Assembly: GCF_030272615.1 (NCBI RefSeq)
Contig: NW_026728903.1
Span: forward strand, 1-64,000
DNA length: 64,000 nucleotides
Direction: 5' to 3'
Source: Cryptomeria japonica
Lineage: Eukaryota; Streptophyta; Pinopsida; Cupressales; Cupressaceae
Positions within the stretch are counted from its first letter, which is position 1. Each line of letters begins with the position of its first letter. Shown here piece by piece: positions 32,273-44,904 of this stretch. A program made the position numbers and the translations under genes. Below the pieces are notes generated by a model that did no database searches, was not told where the DNA came from, and worked only from the letters and a program-made list of their open reading frames with translations.

Positions 32273-33562
32273 TGTAAAGCGGGAAATCGTGATCGAACCC
32301 TAGTTGCTCTCCCCTCTTCCAACTCCGAGGAGAGAGAAGGGAGAGTCACTCTAGGGTTGATGGTTTTCACTTAGGAGGGACTTTACATTCAAAAGAGGGG
32401 TTGAAACCCACAAGATCCAATCCCACACAATGCAAGATTGGATGCTAAATGTGTTTCAAGGGTTAAGAAAGCAAGGCTACCCTCTTTTGTAAAGAATGTT
32501 GATAGAAGAATTAAGCTAGGAATGCATAGAAAGTGATAAAGATTCGCTTATAAACTGAGATAGGGATATAATATGAAGCTGTGGACCTGGAATTAGTAGT
32601 AAAATGTCGATACGGCACTGTCCTGCAAATTTGAGCAAAATTTGACGGGACGATGGCGCCCGGCGTGCACACGGTCCTCCAAAAAATCCGCGAAACGAAG
32701 GGGGATCTGTTCGTCTCTGCACAAGGATTCCAGATCTTCAATTTCAGCTGCGTACCTGCAACCTACACATAGAAAAGCGAAGACGATTGGGTGGTTAGGG
32801 ATTAGGGGTTTGCCCTTAGGTCAAACCCCGGTTTGCCCTTAGGTCAAACCCCAGTTTTGGAATTAACCAAGAAATGAGAAATGCTGTAAATGTAATGTAA
32901 AACAAGTACTAATACCTTGTTGTAAGGATGTTTGTATCCTTATGTGCGAAGGTATAGATGTTGTTGTTTGTTGTATGTTGTATGTTGTAGCATGTAATGT
33001 GTTGTAAGTGATCTCCTCTTCAATGGTTGAATCCTTGTCTTGAATGCAACACTTAGCCTTGAATGGAGACTTGAAATGATCAATTACTTGAAGGAATGCT
33101 TGAATGCTTGAATGCTTGAGTATAGTTTCCACGCTTTTTCCATCATATCGAATGAAAGAGGAAAATGTAGTTTATATACTTGTCAATTAGGGTTGATAGA
33201 CTGATTTTCCCGACCTTAGGCCAACCAGGAAAGATAATTTTCCAATTTGCAAACAAAAAGACCCGAGACCCCATAGGAGACCGAGCCCAAAATAGGCCCA
33301 GGGACCGGGGCGCTGGGCACCATGGTCCTGGGGGACTAGGGCGCTGGGCGTCCTGGTCCTGAAGGACTAGGGCGCTGGGTGCTCTGGTCCCACCTCCCGG
33401 GACAGCAGGGTGCAAAGGAGGTTCAGGCCAGGGTGCAAGAAAATGTAGTTTTTGGTGTCATAATCAGGTTTCGGGGTCTCCATTCAGGTTCAGTGTTGCA
33501 TCACCATCGTGAAGACCCAAATGCGATCGAAATTGCAAGTGTCGCAATTTTAGGATGCTACA
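32273..33562 (-). repeat. X2 3' LTR (1,290 bp)
   Basis: On the minus strand it starts TGTAGCATCCTAAAATTG and ends CCCGCTTTACA. It includes three copies of the GC-rich palindromic unit at about 33300-33395 and the direct repeat GGTTTGCCCTTAGGTCAAAC duplicated at 32808-32850. Confidence 0.9.
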
Positions 33563-33577
33563 TTTAGCCCCCACTTT
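33563..33577 (-). other. Polypurine tract of X2
   Basis: Minus strand AAAGTGGGGGCTAAA directly before the 3' LTR. Confidence 0.85.
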
Positions 33578-34312
33578 AGCGGGAGTATAAGCGTAGGCTC
33601 ATACTTCCGGTAAAGTACAAGGAAACAACATTGAAAAACTTTCACCACGTCAAGGAGGCAAGATACACCAAGCCCCCAGTGGACTAAGGATCTTACGACT
33701 TCGATTGACAAGGTAAAAGGGAAGATCATGAGGGAGAACCATGACTGTCAGTAGCAAGGTTCCCTCACTATGAGTCATGCAAGAAAGATATCAAAAATTT
33801 TCAAGGCAAAGCTAAATTTGTCAAGAAATTTTCAAGTATCTTGAAAAGATATGAATGAGATGTATGCCCCCGTACGTTAAAGCGATCGCACACACCTCAC
33901 CGGGGGTGATTTCTTAAAGGTATTGATACATATAAGAAAATGAAAAAGGGAAAGGAGCACGTTATCACAAGGATTTAGCCCCCAAGTGGGAGATAAGCCC
34001 AAGGATAATAGACACAAAACACAAAGCACGAGGTGACTTCGCTTTCCTCAGGGTCAGTATGCTGTATGATAATTCATGTATATCATATGTATGTATGCAT
34101 AATTGTTCTTCATTCCCCAATCAAGGAAGGTCACCTAGAAGAAGGGAACACATGTGTCTTTTGAGTCAACATGAGAGAGACCGAGAGATCTCAATGCTTT
34201 GCATCATCCTCAAGTAGACAACACTAAGGACAAAAAATAGAAGAATGAGAATAACACATAGAAGAAGTAACGAAAGAAAGAGAGGAGGAGAGAATCTGCT
34301 ATGCTAATGAAA
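33578..34312 (-). other. 3' untranslated part of X2
   Basis: Non-coding; collinear with 42902-43625 of X1. Confidence 0.7.
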
Positions 34313-37076
34313 CTAGTCTAGCACGTCATCTACCCCCCGATCTTGCTGATCAATGTTTCGGGAAGGTAGGGAACACGCTAGAGGAGGAACATCCAACACA
34401 GTAGATGGAGCTATCACAAGATCCAAACAAGGGCTATGTTCATGTTCCGAGCCACGTTGTTCTTGTCTATGAGCTAGGATAAGTGCTTTAGAAAATTCGT
34501 TAGATAAAAGGTTATCAATATCAACAAGTTCATATTCACTATCAGAATGAATAGGAGAAGTAGCATTTTCATCATGAATAACATTTTCATCTATATCATC
34601 ATCAAGATTTATAAAAATAGGATCTTTGACTCGCACAAGATCAAGACCATCATGCATCTTATGTTTAGGAGATTTCGGCTCAATCGTCGGCTGAGGAGAA
34701 AATGGAATAATGCTTGTTGAAGGTGTTTTTGGGGATTGCGAAGTTTGAGCTCTAAGACAATGCTTTCGCCGGCGTTCACGTGCAGAACGATTTCATCTAG
34801 TCTTAGTAGGAAGTTGAGAAGATTGAGGAGGAGGAATGTTCTCATCCTTATCACTTGGGTGTTTAGGTTGTGGTCTCTTAGGCTGGACAATAGGAGAAGA
34901 AGAAGGTCTCTTCTCTTTATAAAAGGAAGGAGGAGGAACTGCTCCATATAAAGGAGGAATTTTTGGTTTAGGAAGGAGACCAAGTCCATCATGACGAGGA
35001 GGAATAGGTCTACTTTTAGGAATTTTATTAGATATAGGCATAGTCACATCCATAGGAATGGGTTGGGAATATTCTTGAGGAAAGACATTAGTTTTATCTT
35101 TCAAAGGAAGAACTTCCTTCTCAAGAATGATAGGAATGTCAAGTTTGGGTGTTCTAGGTTCACTTGGAGATAGGATCATATCTATTTTCCACTTTTGATA
35201 AGATTTGAAAAGATGATCACTTCGCGGAGGAAGAGATTGGAATTGTTTAGGCCAAAAATAATCAATAGGGACACTAGAAGTTCTTTCAGCTGCTTTAAAG
35301 AGACTATGATTGACAGTAACAACTTCACCATTATGGGGAAATTTCAAACACTTGTGGATAGGAGAAGCAATAGCTTTCATGGAAGATAGCCAAGGATAGC
35401 CAAGCTTCACACGAAATTGTTCGGAAGATGGAATAATATTAAAGTTCACATCAAGGGATTTGTTATGAACTTCAATAGGTAATGTAATAGAACCAATTGC
35501 AGGAGAAGAAAATGCATCAAATAGTTTCACAATCACATCTTTTTTGTCATAGATCACTTGATTCAATTGCAAAGTAAAAAGAAATTCTTTAGTAATGACA
35601 TTAACCATGCAAGAAGGATCAATAAGCACTCCACGGCAAGGTGTATTTTTGACTTTTGCAACTATATATAAAGGACCATCAGGTGCCCTGATAGTTTCAC
35701 TGGAATCAAATGTGATGGAAGGTTCTTTAGGGATTTTCTATTGCTCTACAAAGTTAATCACATTCGGAGTCATGGACACAAGATCATCAGGTGAGACAGA
35801 GGAATCAGTAGTATCAATTGCATTAGAGGTATGAGAAGGTAATGGATCAGTGAAAATCTGAAGATTTTGGTTAGGGGGAGCTACAGATGTATTGCCTTTA
35901 TCATTCACACCAGAAACAGAGATAGTATTATTATCAATCAAATCTTGAATTTTCCCCTTTAAAGCAAAACATTTTTCAGTATCATGCCCAAGTTGACGAT
36001 GAAATTGACAAAAAAATTTGTTATCAAAATAAGGTGAAGTAATCTTTGCAGGATCAATTTGCCTTATAGGAGGAAGAGTAAGCACATTTTGTTCCAATAA
36101 CTTATTCATAATACTATGCAATGATTCATTCAAAGGAGTAAACTTTCTTTCTCTCTTGAAAAACTTAGAAATAGGAGACACACCTGATGCTGCATTCACA
36201 TTGTTGTTGATGATGTTTTCATTGAATTTAATGGACTCTCTGTTCGGTTTAAACTTCCCAAATGGTTGTTGACTACTATCACCCTTATCACTCGGAGTCA
36301 TAGGATGTGATTGTTCCATTTGACTCACAGTCAGTTGATAATTGTGAAGAGTTGCGCACAACTGTTGGAAAGAAGTAAACTCAGAAAACAGGAGTTTTTC
36401 TCTAATGTCTTTTTGTAAATTAGAAATAAAGATTCTTTGAATATCATTGTCAGGCACTGGGAAAGAAATTTGAGCATACAAAATGCTTATATCTACCAAT
36501 GAAATCAGTCACTTTTTCTTTAACACCTTGTTTACAATGCATTAAATCAATCAAAGTAACTTTAGGACTTATATTGTTTTGAAATTGTTGAATGAAAGCA
36601 TTTGCAAGTTGTTCAAAAGAAGTAATAGAATAGGACGGCAACGAGCAATACCATTGTAGGGCTTTGTCTCTTAATGTTCTAGTAAACAATTTTGCAAGCA
36701 ACCTTTGGTCATAAGCAAAATCAGTACATATTGTTTGAAAGGTCTTAACATGTGTTAAAGGATCACCCTTACCATTATAAAGCTCCAAATGTGGAATTTC
36801 AACATGTTTAGGGGGAATAGCTCGAACAATGTCAAGAGAAAGTGGACTCGCAACATCAAATGTGGGCACACTAAATTTAGATTGATTCATAGAGGCAATT
36901 TGTTGTTGTAAAGAAGAGATAGTTTGTGCAAGATTATTAATGGTCGCTTCAGTCAAAGAGTTCATATTAGACATGTTAGATTGTGATAGAGGTGTTATGT
37001 TATTGAAAGAAGGTAGAGAGTAAGGTGGTAGGACACTATGATAGTTAGTCATAGGAGATGATTGGACAGGAGGAAC
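34313..37076 (-). pseudogene. X2 gag/retropepsin polyprotein, main part (decayed)
   Basis: Homologous to X1 40160-42901. It contains the Retrotrans_gag capsid domain (HLELYNGKGDPLTHVKTF, TLRDKALQWYCSLPSY, FANAFIQQF-like block), the CxxH...GHDTEKC zinc-knuckle variant and a retropepsin-like stretch (VLIDPSCMVNVITKEF). The frame shifts near 36450-36499 and there are stops after NVINFVEQ (35738) and after TKTR (34793). The N-terminal part was separated by the insertion of X1 and lies at 44905-45568. Confidence 0.87.
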
Positions 37077-37081
37077 ACTAC
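37077..37081. other. Target-site duplication of X1 (left copy, ACTAC)
   Basis: ACTAC before TGTAGCGTCC at 37082 and again at 44900-44904 after the 3' LTR. Confidence 0.93.
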
Positions 37082-38316
37082 TGTAGCGTCCTAAAATTGT
37101 GACACTTGCAATTTCGACTGCATTTCGGTCTTCACGATGGCGATGCAACACGCAACCTGAATGGAGACCCTGAAACTTGCTCACGACACTGAAAACTGCA
37201 TTTTTCAAGCACCCTGGCCTGAACCTCCTTGCACCCTGTTGTCCCAGGAGGTGGGACCAGAGCGCCCAGTGCCCTGGTCCCTCAGGACCAGGGCGCCCAG
37301 CGCCCTGGTCCCTGGGTCCTATTTTGGGCCCGGTCTCCTAAGGGGCTCGGGTCTTTTTGTTTGCAATTTGGAAATTAAATTTCCCTGGTCGGCCTAAGGT
37401 CAGGAAAATCAGTCTATCAGCCCTAATTGACAACTATATAAATGACATTTTCCTCTTTCATTCGATATGATGAAAAAGGCATGGAAACTATACTCAAGCA
37501 TTCAAGCATTCAAGCATTCTTTCAAGCGATTGATCATTTCAAGTCTCCATTCAAGGCTAAGTGTTGCATTCAAGACAAGGATTCAACCATTGAAGAGGAG
37601 ATCACATACAACATATTACTACAACATACAACATACAACATACAACATCTAAACCTTCGCACATAAGGATACCAACATCCTTAGAACAAGGTATTAGTAC
37701 TTGTTTTACAGTCATTTACATTTACAGCTCTTGCTCATTTCTTGGTTAATTCCAAAACTAGGGTTTGACCTAAAGGCAAACCCCCAATCCCTAACCCCCC
37801 AATCCTCTTCACTTTTCTGTGTGTAGGTTGTAGGTACGTGGCTGAAATTGAAGATCTGGAATCCTTGTGCAGAGACAAACAGATCTCCCTTCGTTTCGTG
37901 GATTTTTCAGAGGACCGTGGCGCCGGGCGCCATCGTCGCGACAACTTTTTCTCAAATTTGCAGGACAGTGCCGTATCGACATTTTACTGCTAATTCCAGG
38001 TCCGCAGCTTCATCCTATAACCCGAACTCAGTTTATAAGAGAATCTTTATGACTTTCTATGCATGCTTAGCTTAATTTCCTTAACAACATTCTTTACAAA
38101 AGAGGGTAGCCTTGCTTTCCTAACCCTTGAAATTCATTTAGCATCCAATCTTGCATTGCGTGGGATTGGATCTTATGAGTTTCAACCCCTCTTTTGAATG
38201 TAAAGTCTCTCCCCTAAGTGAAAAACCATCGAATCCTAGCGAACCTCCCTTCTCTCTCCTCGGAGTCGGAAGAGGGGAGAGCAACTAGGGTTCGATCGTG
38301 ATTTTTCCACTTTACA
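37082..38316 (+). repeat. X1 5' LTR (1,235 bp)
   Basis: TGTAGCGTCC...CTTTACA. It contains two copies of the GC-rich palindromic unit (about 37255-37320), whereas the 3' LTR has three, and a GGCGCCGGGCGCC dyad near 37919-37933. Confidence 0.93.
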
Positions 38317-38319
38317 TTT

Positions 38320-38338
38320 TGGTGAACCTGACGTGAAC
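38320..38338 (+). other. Primer binding site of X1
   Basis: TGGTGAACCTGACGTGAAC, three bases after the LTR. X2 (46726-46744) and Y (49025-49042) have nearly the same site with TGGTGAACCCGA. I cannot assign the tRNA from memory with confidence. Confidence 0.8.
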
Positions 38339-39491
38339 ATCCTTTCTGATTTTTCATGCTTAGATCTGAAAAAATTGATTACATTTCCATGTTTGATCTT
38401 TTGCAAAATTTTAGAGGTGATTGCATAAAAACCCTAAATTTTCTTTTTAGTAATTGAACTTGCGAGATGTCTAAATGTTAATGCCTGTTTCAGATCTGCC
38501 TTTCTATTACAAATTTTCAATTCATATTTGTGCTTTAATTCTGAAAATTAAGTGGTTAAATGTCAAAACCCTAATTTTTGAAACCCTCTTAATTCAACCT
38601 TTGTTTGACAATTTGACCAATCAAAACATCTCCAAATCAGCTGTAACTCTGGATTCCGCAATAAAATCACAATATCTTTCATCCCTGAAAATTTGGAAAA
38701 AAGTTGCGAGGACCGTGTTGCACTCCGAGCGCCATCGTCTCCGACATTTTTTCCAAAATTTCGGGAGCGAGATCTTGCTGTATTTTCCTGCTAAAATCCA
38801 GAATTTTGGTTGATTTTGTCAATTATAACACTTTCAAAATTACAGTCAAAGTTGGTCTTGCGATTGCTTGGTCTAAGGCTTCTAATCATTCAAAAGTCAT
38901 TGAAATTAAAATTTTGTGTCAAAATTGCGTTTTTATTATCATAAATCTGAAAATTGTGTTTGCAGTCATTCGAAATTTCAGTGCTTTATTCAAATTCTTG
39001 CATTTTGTGACTTTTGAAATTAAGTGCTTAATTACAACAACTTCGATTTCCGCTTTCAAAATTGAATTTTGCGTGAATTTGAGTCAATTTTCAAATTTCA
39101 AAATTTGCATTGCTCTTGGCATTCCCTCTAAAAATCATAAAATTCAAAATTTCAGTTTCCCTCTCTTGTTCAAAATTCAAATTTTGCATTTTTCGACAAT
39201 CTTGATAGGGTTCAATTTTGAATTTGCAACTTTAATTTGGCCTATCTACAGATCGTAAAATCACTCAATTTTTTCAGATTAGTTCTAAAATCATCATACC
39301 TTTCATCCCTGCAAATTTCAAAAAAAGTTGCAGGGACCGTGTTGCACTCCGGGTGCCACGGTCCCGGACATTTTTTGCGAAATTTCGGGAGACTGTTGTG
39401 ATTGCATTTAACAGCTTAAATCCAGAAGATTGGCTGATTTTACTGAAAATTGCTACCTCTAAATTCAAAATTTTCTCTCCTTCTCTAGTGC
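38339..39491 (+). other. Leader of X1
   Basis: About 1.15 kb, AT-rich, with two copies of a GC-rich block (GGACCGTGTTGCACTCC at 38710 and 39336). No supported gene; ORFs here are low-complexity Phe/Ile/Lys readings. Confidence 0.6.
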
Positions 39492-42400
39492 ATGAGTTTT
39501 ACAACAATAAGCCCTACTTACACTATTCCCGTTAGACGAAGTCGTAGAATTAAGTCTTTCCGAGGTTTAATTACCGAGGAGATGGAACCTAATTTGAATG
39601 GTCTTTTTAACGAGGACATGGGTAATTCCTCTAATCCTCCTAATGATGAAGAAGCTCTCCATGAGGTTTCTGTAGAACAACTTTCGAAATTGGATAACCA
39701 ATTTGACGATTTTCGACAATGGATGTCTCAAGAATACCCTGATAGTCAAGCTCTTCCTTTAATTGAGGGTCTAAAATGTATGCTTCAAAGTGATAAGAAT
39801 GGAATTGATATTTTGCGTGGTATTGCACACATTGTGGATTCAAATGTGATGCCTATGAAGAGTTGTGCTGAAAATTTAGGTTATACACAACCTCCTACAC
39901 AAGACAATCATTCTATTCCTTTGACAACTCCTATTGCTAGTATACCTACCTTTACATCAAACATCATGGCTACCTCTATACAAGACATTCCTCCTGTGAT
40001 TACTAGTCATGGGGGCAACCCTTCTTCTTCAATTAACCCTATTCCTTCATTCAATCCGACTTCTTCATTCATTCCTCCAATGAGTGTGCCTATTATATCA
40101 TCACAAATGAACATGACGCAAGGGGGCAATTCATTTAATCATTCTATTCCTCCTTGTAGTGTTCCTCCTGTCCAATCATCTCCTATGACTAATTATCATA
40201 GGGTCCCACCACCTTACTCTCTACCTTCTTTCAATAACATAACACCTCCATCTCAATCTAACACATCCAATATGAACTCTTCGACTGAAGCGACCATTAA
40301 CAATCTTGCACAAACTATTTCTTCTTTATAGCAACAAATTGCCTCTATGAATCAATCTAAGTTTAGTGTGCCCACATTTGATGTTGCGAGCCCACTTTCT
40401 CTTGACATTGTTCGAGCTATTCCTCCTAAACATGTTGAAATCCCGCATTTGGAACTTTATAATGGTAAAGGAGATCCTCTAACACATGTTAAGACTTTTC
40501 AAACAATTTGTACCGATTTTGTTATGACCAAAGGTTGCTTGCAAAACTATTCACTAGAACATTAAGAGACAAAGCCCTACAATGGCATTGCTCGTTGCCT
40601 TCTTATTCTATTACTTCTTTCGAACAACTTGCAAATGCTTTCATTCAACAATTTCAAAACAATATAAGTCCTAAAGTTACTTTGATTGATTTAATGTATT
40701 GTAAACAAGGTGTTAAAGAAAAAGTGACTGATTTCATTGGTAGATATAAGCATTTGTATGCTCAAATTTCTTTTCCAGTGTCTGACAATGATATTCAAAG
40801 AATCTTTATTTCTAATTTACAAAAAGATATTCGAGACAAACTTCTGTTTTCTGAGTTTACTTCTTTCCAACAGTTGTGCGCCACTCTTCACAATTATCAA
40901 CTAACTGTGAGTCAAATGGAACAATCACATCCTATGGCTCCGAGTGATAAGGGTGATAGCAGTCAACAACCATTTGGGAAGTTTAAACCGAACAGAGATT
41001 CCATCAAATTCAATGAAAACATCATCAACAACAATGTGAATGCAGCATCAGGTGTGCCTCCTATTTCTAAATTTTTCAAGAAAGAAAGAAAGTATACTCC
41101 TTTGAATGAATCATTGCATAGTATTATGAATAAGTTGTTGGAACAAAATGTGCTTACTCTTCCTCCTATAAGACAAATTGATCCTGCAAAGATTACTTCA
41201 CCTTATTTTGATAACAAAGCTTTTTGTCAATTTCATCGTCAGCCTGGGCATGATACTGAAAAATGTTTTTCTTTAAAGGGTAAAATTCAAGATTTGATTG
41301 ATAATAATACTATCTCTGTTTCTGGAGTGAATGATAAAGGCAACACATCTGTAGCTCCTCCTAATCAAAATCTTCAGATTTTCACTGATCCATTGCCTTC
41401 TCATACCTCTAATGCAATTGAGGCTAATGATTCTTCTCTTTCATCTGATGGTCTTGTGTCTATGACCCCGAATGTGATTAACTTTGTAGAGCAGCAAGAA
41501 ATCCCTGAAGAACCTTCCATCACATTTGATTCTAGCGAAACCATTAGGGCACCTGATGGTCCTTTATACATAGTTGCAAAAGTTAAGAATACACCTTGCC
41601 GTGGAGTGCTTATTGATCCTTCGTGCATGGTTAATGTTATTACTGAAGAATTTATTTTTACTTTGCAATTGAATCAAGTGATCTATGGCAAAACAGATGT
41701 GATTGTGAAATTATTTGATGCATTTTCTTCTCCTGCAATTGGTTCTATTACATTGCTTATTGAGGTCCATAACAAATCCCTTGATGTGAACTTTGCTATT
41801 ATTCCATCTTCTGAACAATTTCGTGTGAAGCTTGGCTATCCTTGGCTATCTTCCATGAAAGCTATTGCTTCTCCTATTCACAAGTGTTTGAAATTTCCCC
41901 ACAATGGTGAAGTTGTTACTGTCAATCATAGTCTCTTTAAACCAGCTGAAAGAACCTCTAGTGTTCCTCTTGATTACTTTTGGCCTAAACAATTCCAATC
42001 TCTTCCTCCGCGAAGTGATCATCTTTTCAAATCTTATCAAAAGTGGAAAACAGATATGATCCTATCTCTAAGTGAACCTAGAACACCTAAACTTGACATT
42101 CCTATCATTCTTGAGAAGGAAGTTCTTCCTTTGAAAGATAAAACTAATGTCTTTCCTCAAGAAGATTCCCAACCCATCCCTATGGATGTGACTATGTCTA
42201 TACCTAATAAACTTCCTAAGAGTAGACCTATACCTCTTCGTCATGATGGACTTGGTCTTCTCCCTAAACCAAAAATTCCTCCTTTGTATGGAGTAGTTCC
42301 TCCTCCTTCTTTTTATAGAGAGAAGAGACCTTCTTCTTCTCCTATTATCCAGCCTAAGAGACCACAACCTAAACACCCATGTGCTAAGGATGAGAACATT

Positions 42401-42901
42401 CCTCCTCCTCAGTCTTCGCAACTTCCTACTAAGACTAGACGAAATCGTTCTGCACGTGAACGCCGGCGAAAGCGTCGTCTTAGAGCTCAAACTTTGCAAT
42501 CTCCAAAAACACCTTCAACAAGCATTATTCCATTTTCTCCTCAGCCAGACATTGAGCCTAAATCTCCTAAACATAAGATGCATGATGGTCTTGATCCTGT
42601 GCGAGTTAAAGATCCTATTTTTATAAATCTTGATGATGATATAGATGAAAATGTTACTCCTCTTGCTTCTGATAGTGAATATGAACTTGTTGATGTTGAT
42701 AACCATTTATCTAACAAATTTTCTAAAGCACTTATCCTAGCTCCTAGACAAGAACAATGTGGCTCGGAACATGAACATAGCCCTTGTTTGGATCTTGTGA
42801 TAGCTCCATCTGCTGTGTTGGATGTTCCTCCTCTAGCGTGTTCCCTGCCTTCCCGAAACATTGATCAGCAAGATCAGGGGGTAGATGACGTGCTAGACTA
42901 G
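39492..42901 (+). pseudogene. X1 gag/retropepsin polyprotein (about 1,136 codons, two lesions)
   Basis: The translated start is near the ATG at 39494 (MSFTTISPTYTIPVRRSRRIK). Order: a Ser/Pro/Asn-rich N-terminal 280 residues; Retrotrans_gag capsid domain (ELYNGKGDPLTHVKTF, LRDKALQWHCSLPSY, FEQLANAFIQQFQNN, GVKEKVTDFIGRYKHL); zinc-knuckle variant CQFHRQPGHDTEKC; retropepsin-like region VLIDPSCMVNVITEEF and KLGYPWLSSM; a Pro-rich basic tail (RRNRSARERRRKRRLRAQ). The catalytic motif is D-P-S rather than D-G/T-S, so protease activity is doubtful. One stop (TAG at 40329-40331) and a 1-bp loss near 40520 relative to X2 break the frame. No pol follows. Confidence 0.9.
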
Positions 42902-43625
42902 TTACATTAGCATAGTAGACTCTCTCCTCCTCTCTTTTGTTACTTCTTCTATATGTTATTCTCATTCTTCTATTTGTTGTCCTTAGTGTTGTTTACTTGA
43001 GGACGATGGAAAGCATTGAGATCTCTCGATCTCTCTCATGTTGACTCAAAAGACACATGTGTTCCCTTCTTCTAGGTGACCTTCCTTGATTGGGGAATGA
43101 AGAACAATTATGCATACATACATATGATATATATACATGAATTATCATACAGCATACTGACCTCGAGGAAAGTGAAGTCACCTCGTGCTTTGTGTTTTGT
43201 GTCTATTATCCTTGGGTTTATCTCACACTTGGGGGCTAAATCCATGTGATAACGTGCTCCTTTCTCATTTCTTATATGTATCACTACGTTAAAACAATCA
43301 CCCCCGGTGAGGCATGTGCGATCGCTTTAATGTAGGGGGGCATACATCCCGTTCATATCTTTTCAAGATACTTGAAAATTTCTTAGCAAATTTAGCCTTG
43401 CCTTGAAAATTTTTGATATTTTTCTTGCATGACTCAGAGTGAGGGAACCTTACTACTGACAGTCATGGTTCTCCCTCGTGATCTTCCCTTTTACTTTGTC
43501 AATCGAAGTTGTAAGATCCTTAGTCCACTGGGGGCTTGGTGTATCTTGCCTCCTTGACGTGGTGAAAGTCTTTCAATGTTGTTTCCTTGTACTTTACCGG
43601 AAGTATGAGCATACATACTCCCGCT
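42902..43625 (+). other. 3' untranslated part of X1
   Basis: Non-coding, ends at the polypurine tract. Confidence 0.7.
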
Positions 43626-43640
43626 AAAGTGGGGGCTAAA
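43626..43640 (+). other. Polypurine tract of X1
   Basis: AAAGTGGGGGCTAAA directly before the 3' LTR. Confidence 0.88.
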
Positions 43641-44899
43641 TGTAGCGTCCTAAAATTGTGACACTTGCAATTTCGACTGCATTTCGGTCTTCACGATGGC
43701 GACGCAACACGCAACCTGAATGGAGACCCTGAAACTTGCTCACGACACTGAAAACTGCATTTTTCAAGCACCCTGGCCTGAACCTCCTTGCACCCTGCTG
43801 TCCTGGGAGGTGGGACCAGAGTGCCCAGCGCCCTGGTCCCTCAGGACCAGGGCACCCAACGCCCTAGTCCCCAGGACCATGGTGCCCAGCGCCTTGGTCC
43901 CTAGGTCCTATTTTGGGGCCCGGTCTCCTAAGGGGCTCGGGTCTTTTTGTTTGCAATTTGGAAATTAACTTTCCCTGGTCGGCCTAAGGTCGGGAAAATC
44001 AGTCTATCAGCCCTAATTGACAACTATATAAATGACATTTTCCTCTTTCATTCGATATGATGAAAAAGGCGTGGAAACTATACTCAAGCATTCAAGCATT
44101 CAAGCATTCTTTCAAGCAATTGATCATTTCAAGTCTCCATTCAAGGCTAAGTGTTGCATTCAAGACAAGGATTCAACCATTGAAGAGGAGATCACATACA
44201 ACATATTACTACAACATACAACATACAACATCTAAACCTTCGCACATAAGGATACCAACATCCTTAGAACAAGGTATTAGTACTTGTTTTACAGTCATTT
44301 ACATTTACAGCTCTTGCTCATTTCTTGGTTAATTCCAAAATCGGGGTTTGACCTAAAGGCAAACCCCCAATCCCTAACCCCCCAATCGTCTTCGCTTTTC
44401 TGTGTGTAGGTTGTAGGTACGCGGCTGAAATTGAAGATCTGGAATCCTTGTGCAGAGACGAACAGATCCCCCTTCGTTTCGTGGATTTTTCGGAGGACCG
44501 TGGCGCCGGGCGCCATCGTCCCGACAACTTTTGCTCAAATTTGCAGGACAGCGTCGTATCGACATTTTACTGCTAATTCCAGGTCCGTAGCTTCATCCTA
44601 TAACCCTAACTCAATTTATAAGCGAATCTTTATGACTTTCTATGCATGCTTAGCTTAATTTCCTTAACAACATTCTTCACAAAAGAGGGTAGCCTTACTT
44701 TCCTAACCCTTGAAATTCATTTAGCATCCAATCTTGCATTGCGTGGGATTGGATCTTATGAGTTTCAACCCCTCTTTTGAATGTAAAGTCTCTCCCCTAA
44801 GTGAAAAACCATCGAATCCTAGCGAACCTCCCTTCTCTCTCCTCGGAGTTGGAAGAGGGGAGAGCAACTAGGGTTCGATCGCGATTTTTCCGCTTTACA
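43641..44899 (+). repeat. X1 3' LTR (1,259 bp)
   Basis: TGTAGCGTCC...CCGCTTTACA. Collinear with 37082-38316 but with an extra GC-rich unit at about 43830-43910. Confidence 0.93.
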
Positions 44900-44904
44900 A
44901 CTAC

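Larger units (their letters stand above)
37082..44899 (+). mobile_element. Complete LTR retrotransposon X1 (7.8 kb, innermost)
   Basis: Both LTRs, PBS, gag, polypurine tract and a perfect 5-bp duplication are present. Only about 740 bp separate the gag stop from the 3' LTR, so there is no room for pol: the element is non-autonomous. It landed in the gag region of X2, a copy of the same family in opposite orientation. It is the youngest layer of the nest by position. Confidence 0.94.

Noticed and set aside
32516-33415. Short ORFs in LTRs (also 37161-38075, 43720-44658, 46986-47935)
   Set aside because: Repeated because the LTRs are repeated; no start context or domain, and frames vary between copies.
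38475-39258. Phe/Ile/Lys-rich ORFs, with counterpart at 45850-46578
   Set aside because: Low-complexity readings of the retrotransposon leader, present in opposite orientation in the sister copy with frame breaks.
39492-42901. Hidden reverse transcriptase in X1
   Set aside because: No YxDD or FxDD motif or RNase H/integrase pattern, and only about 740 bp remain before the 3' LTR.
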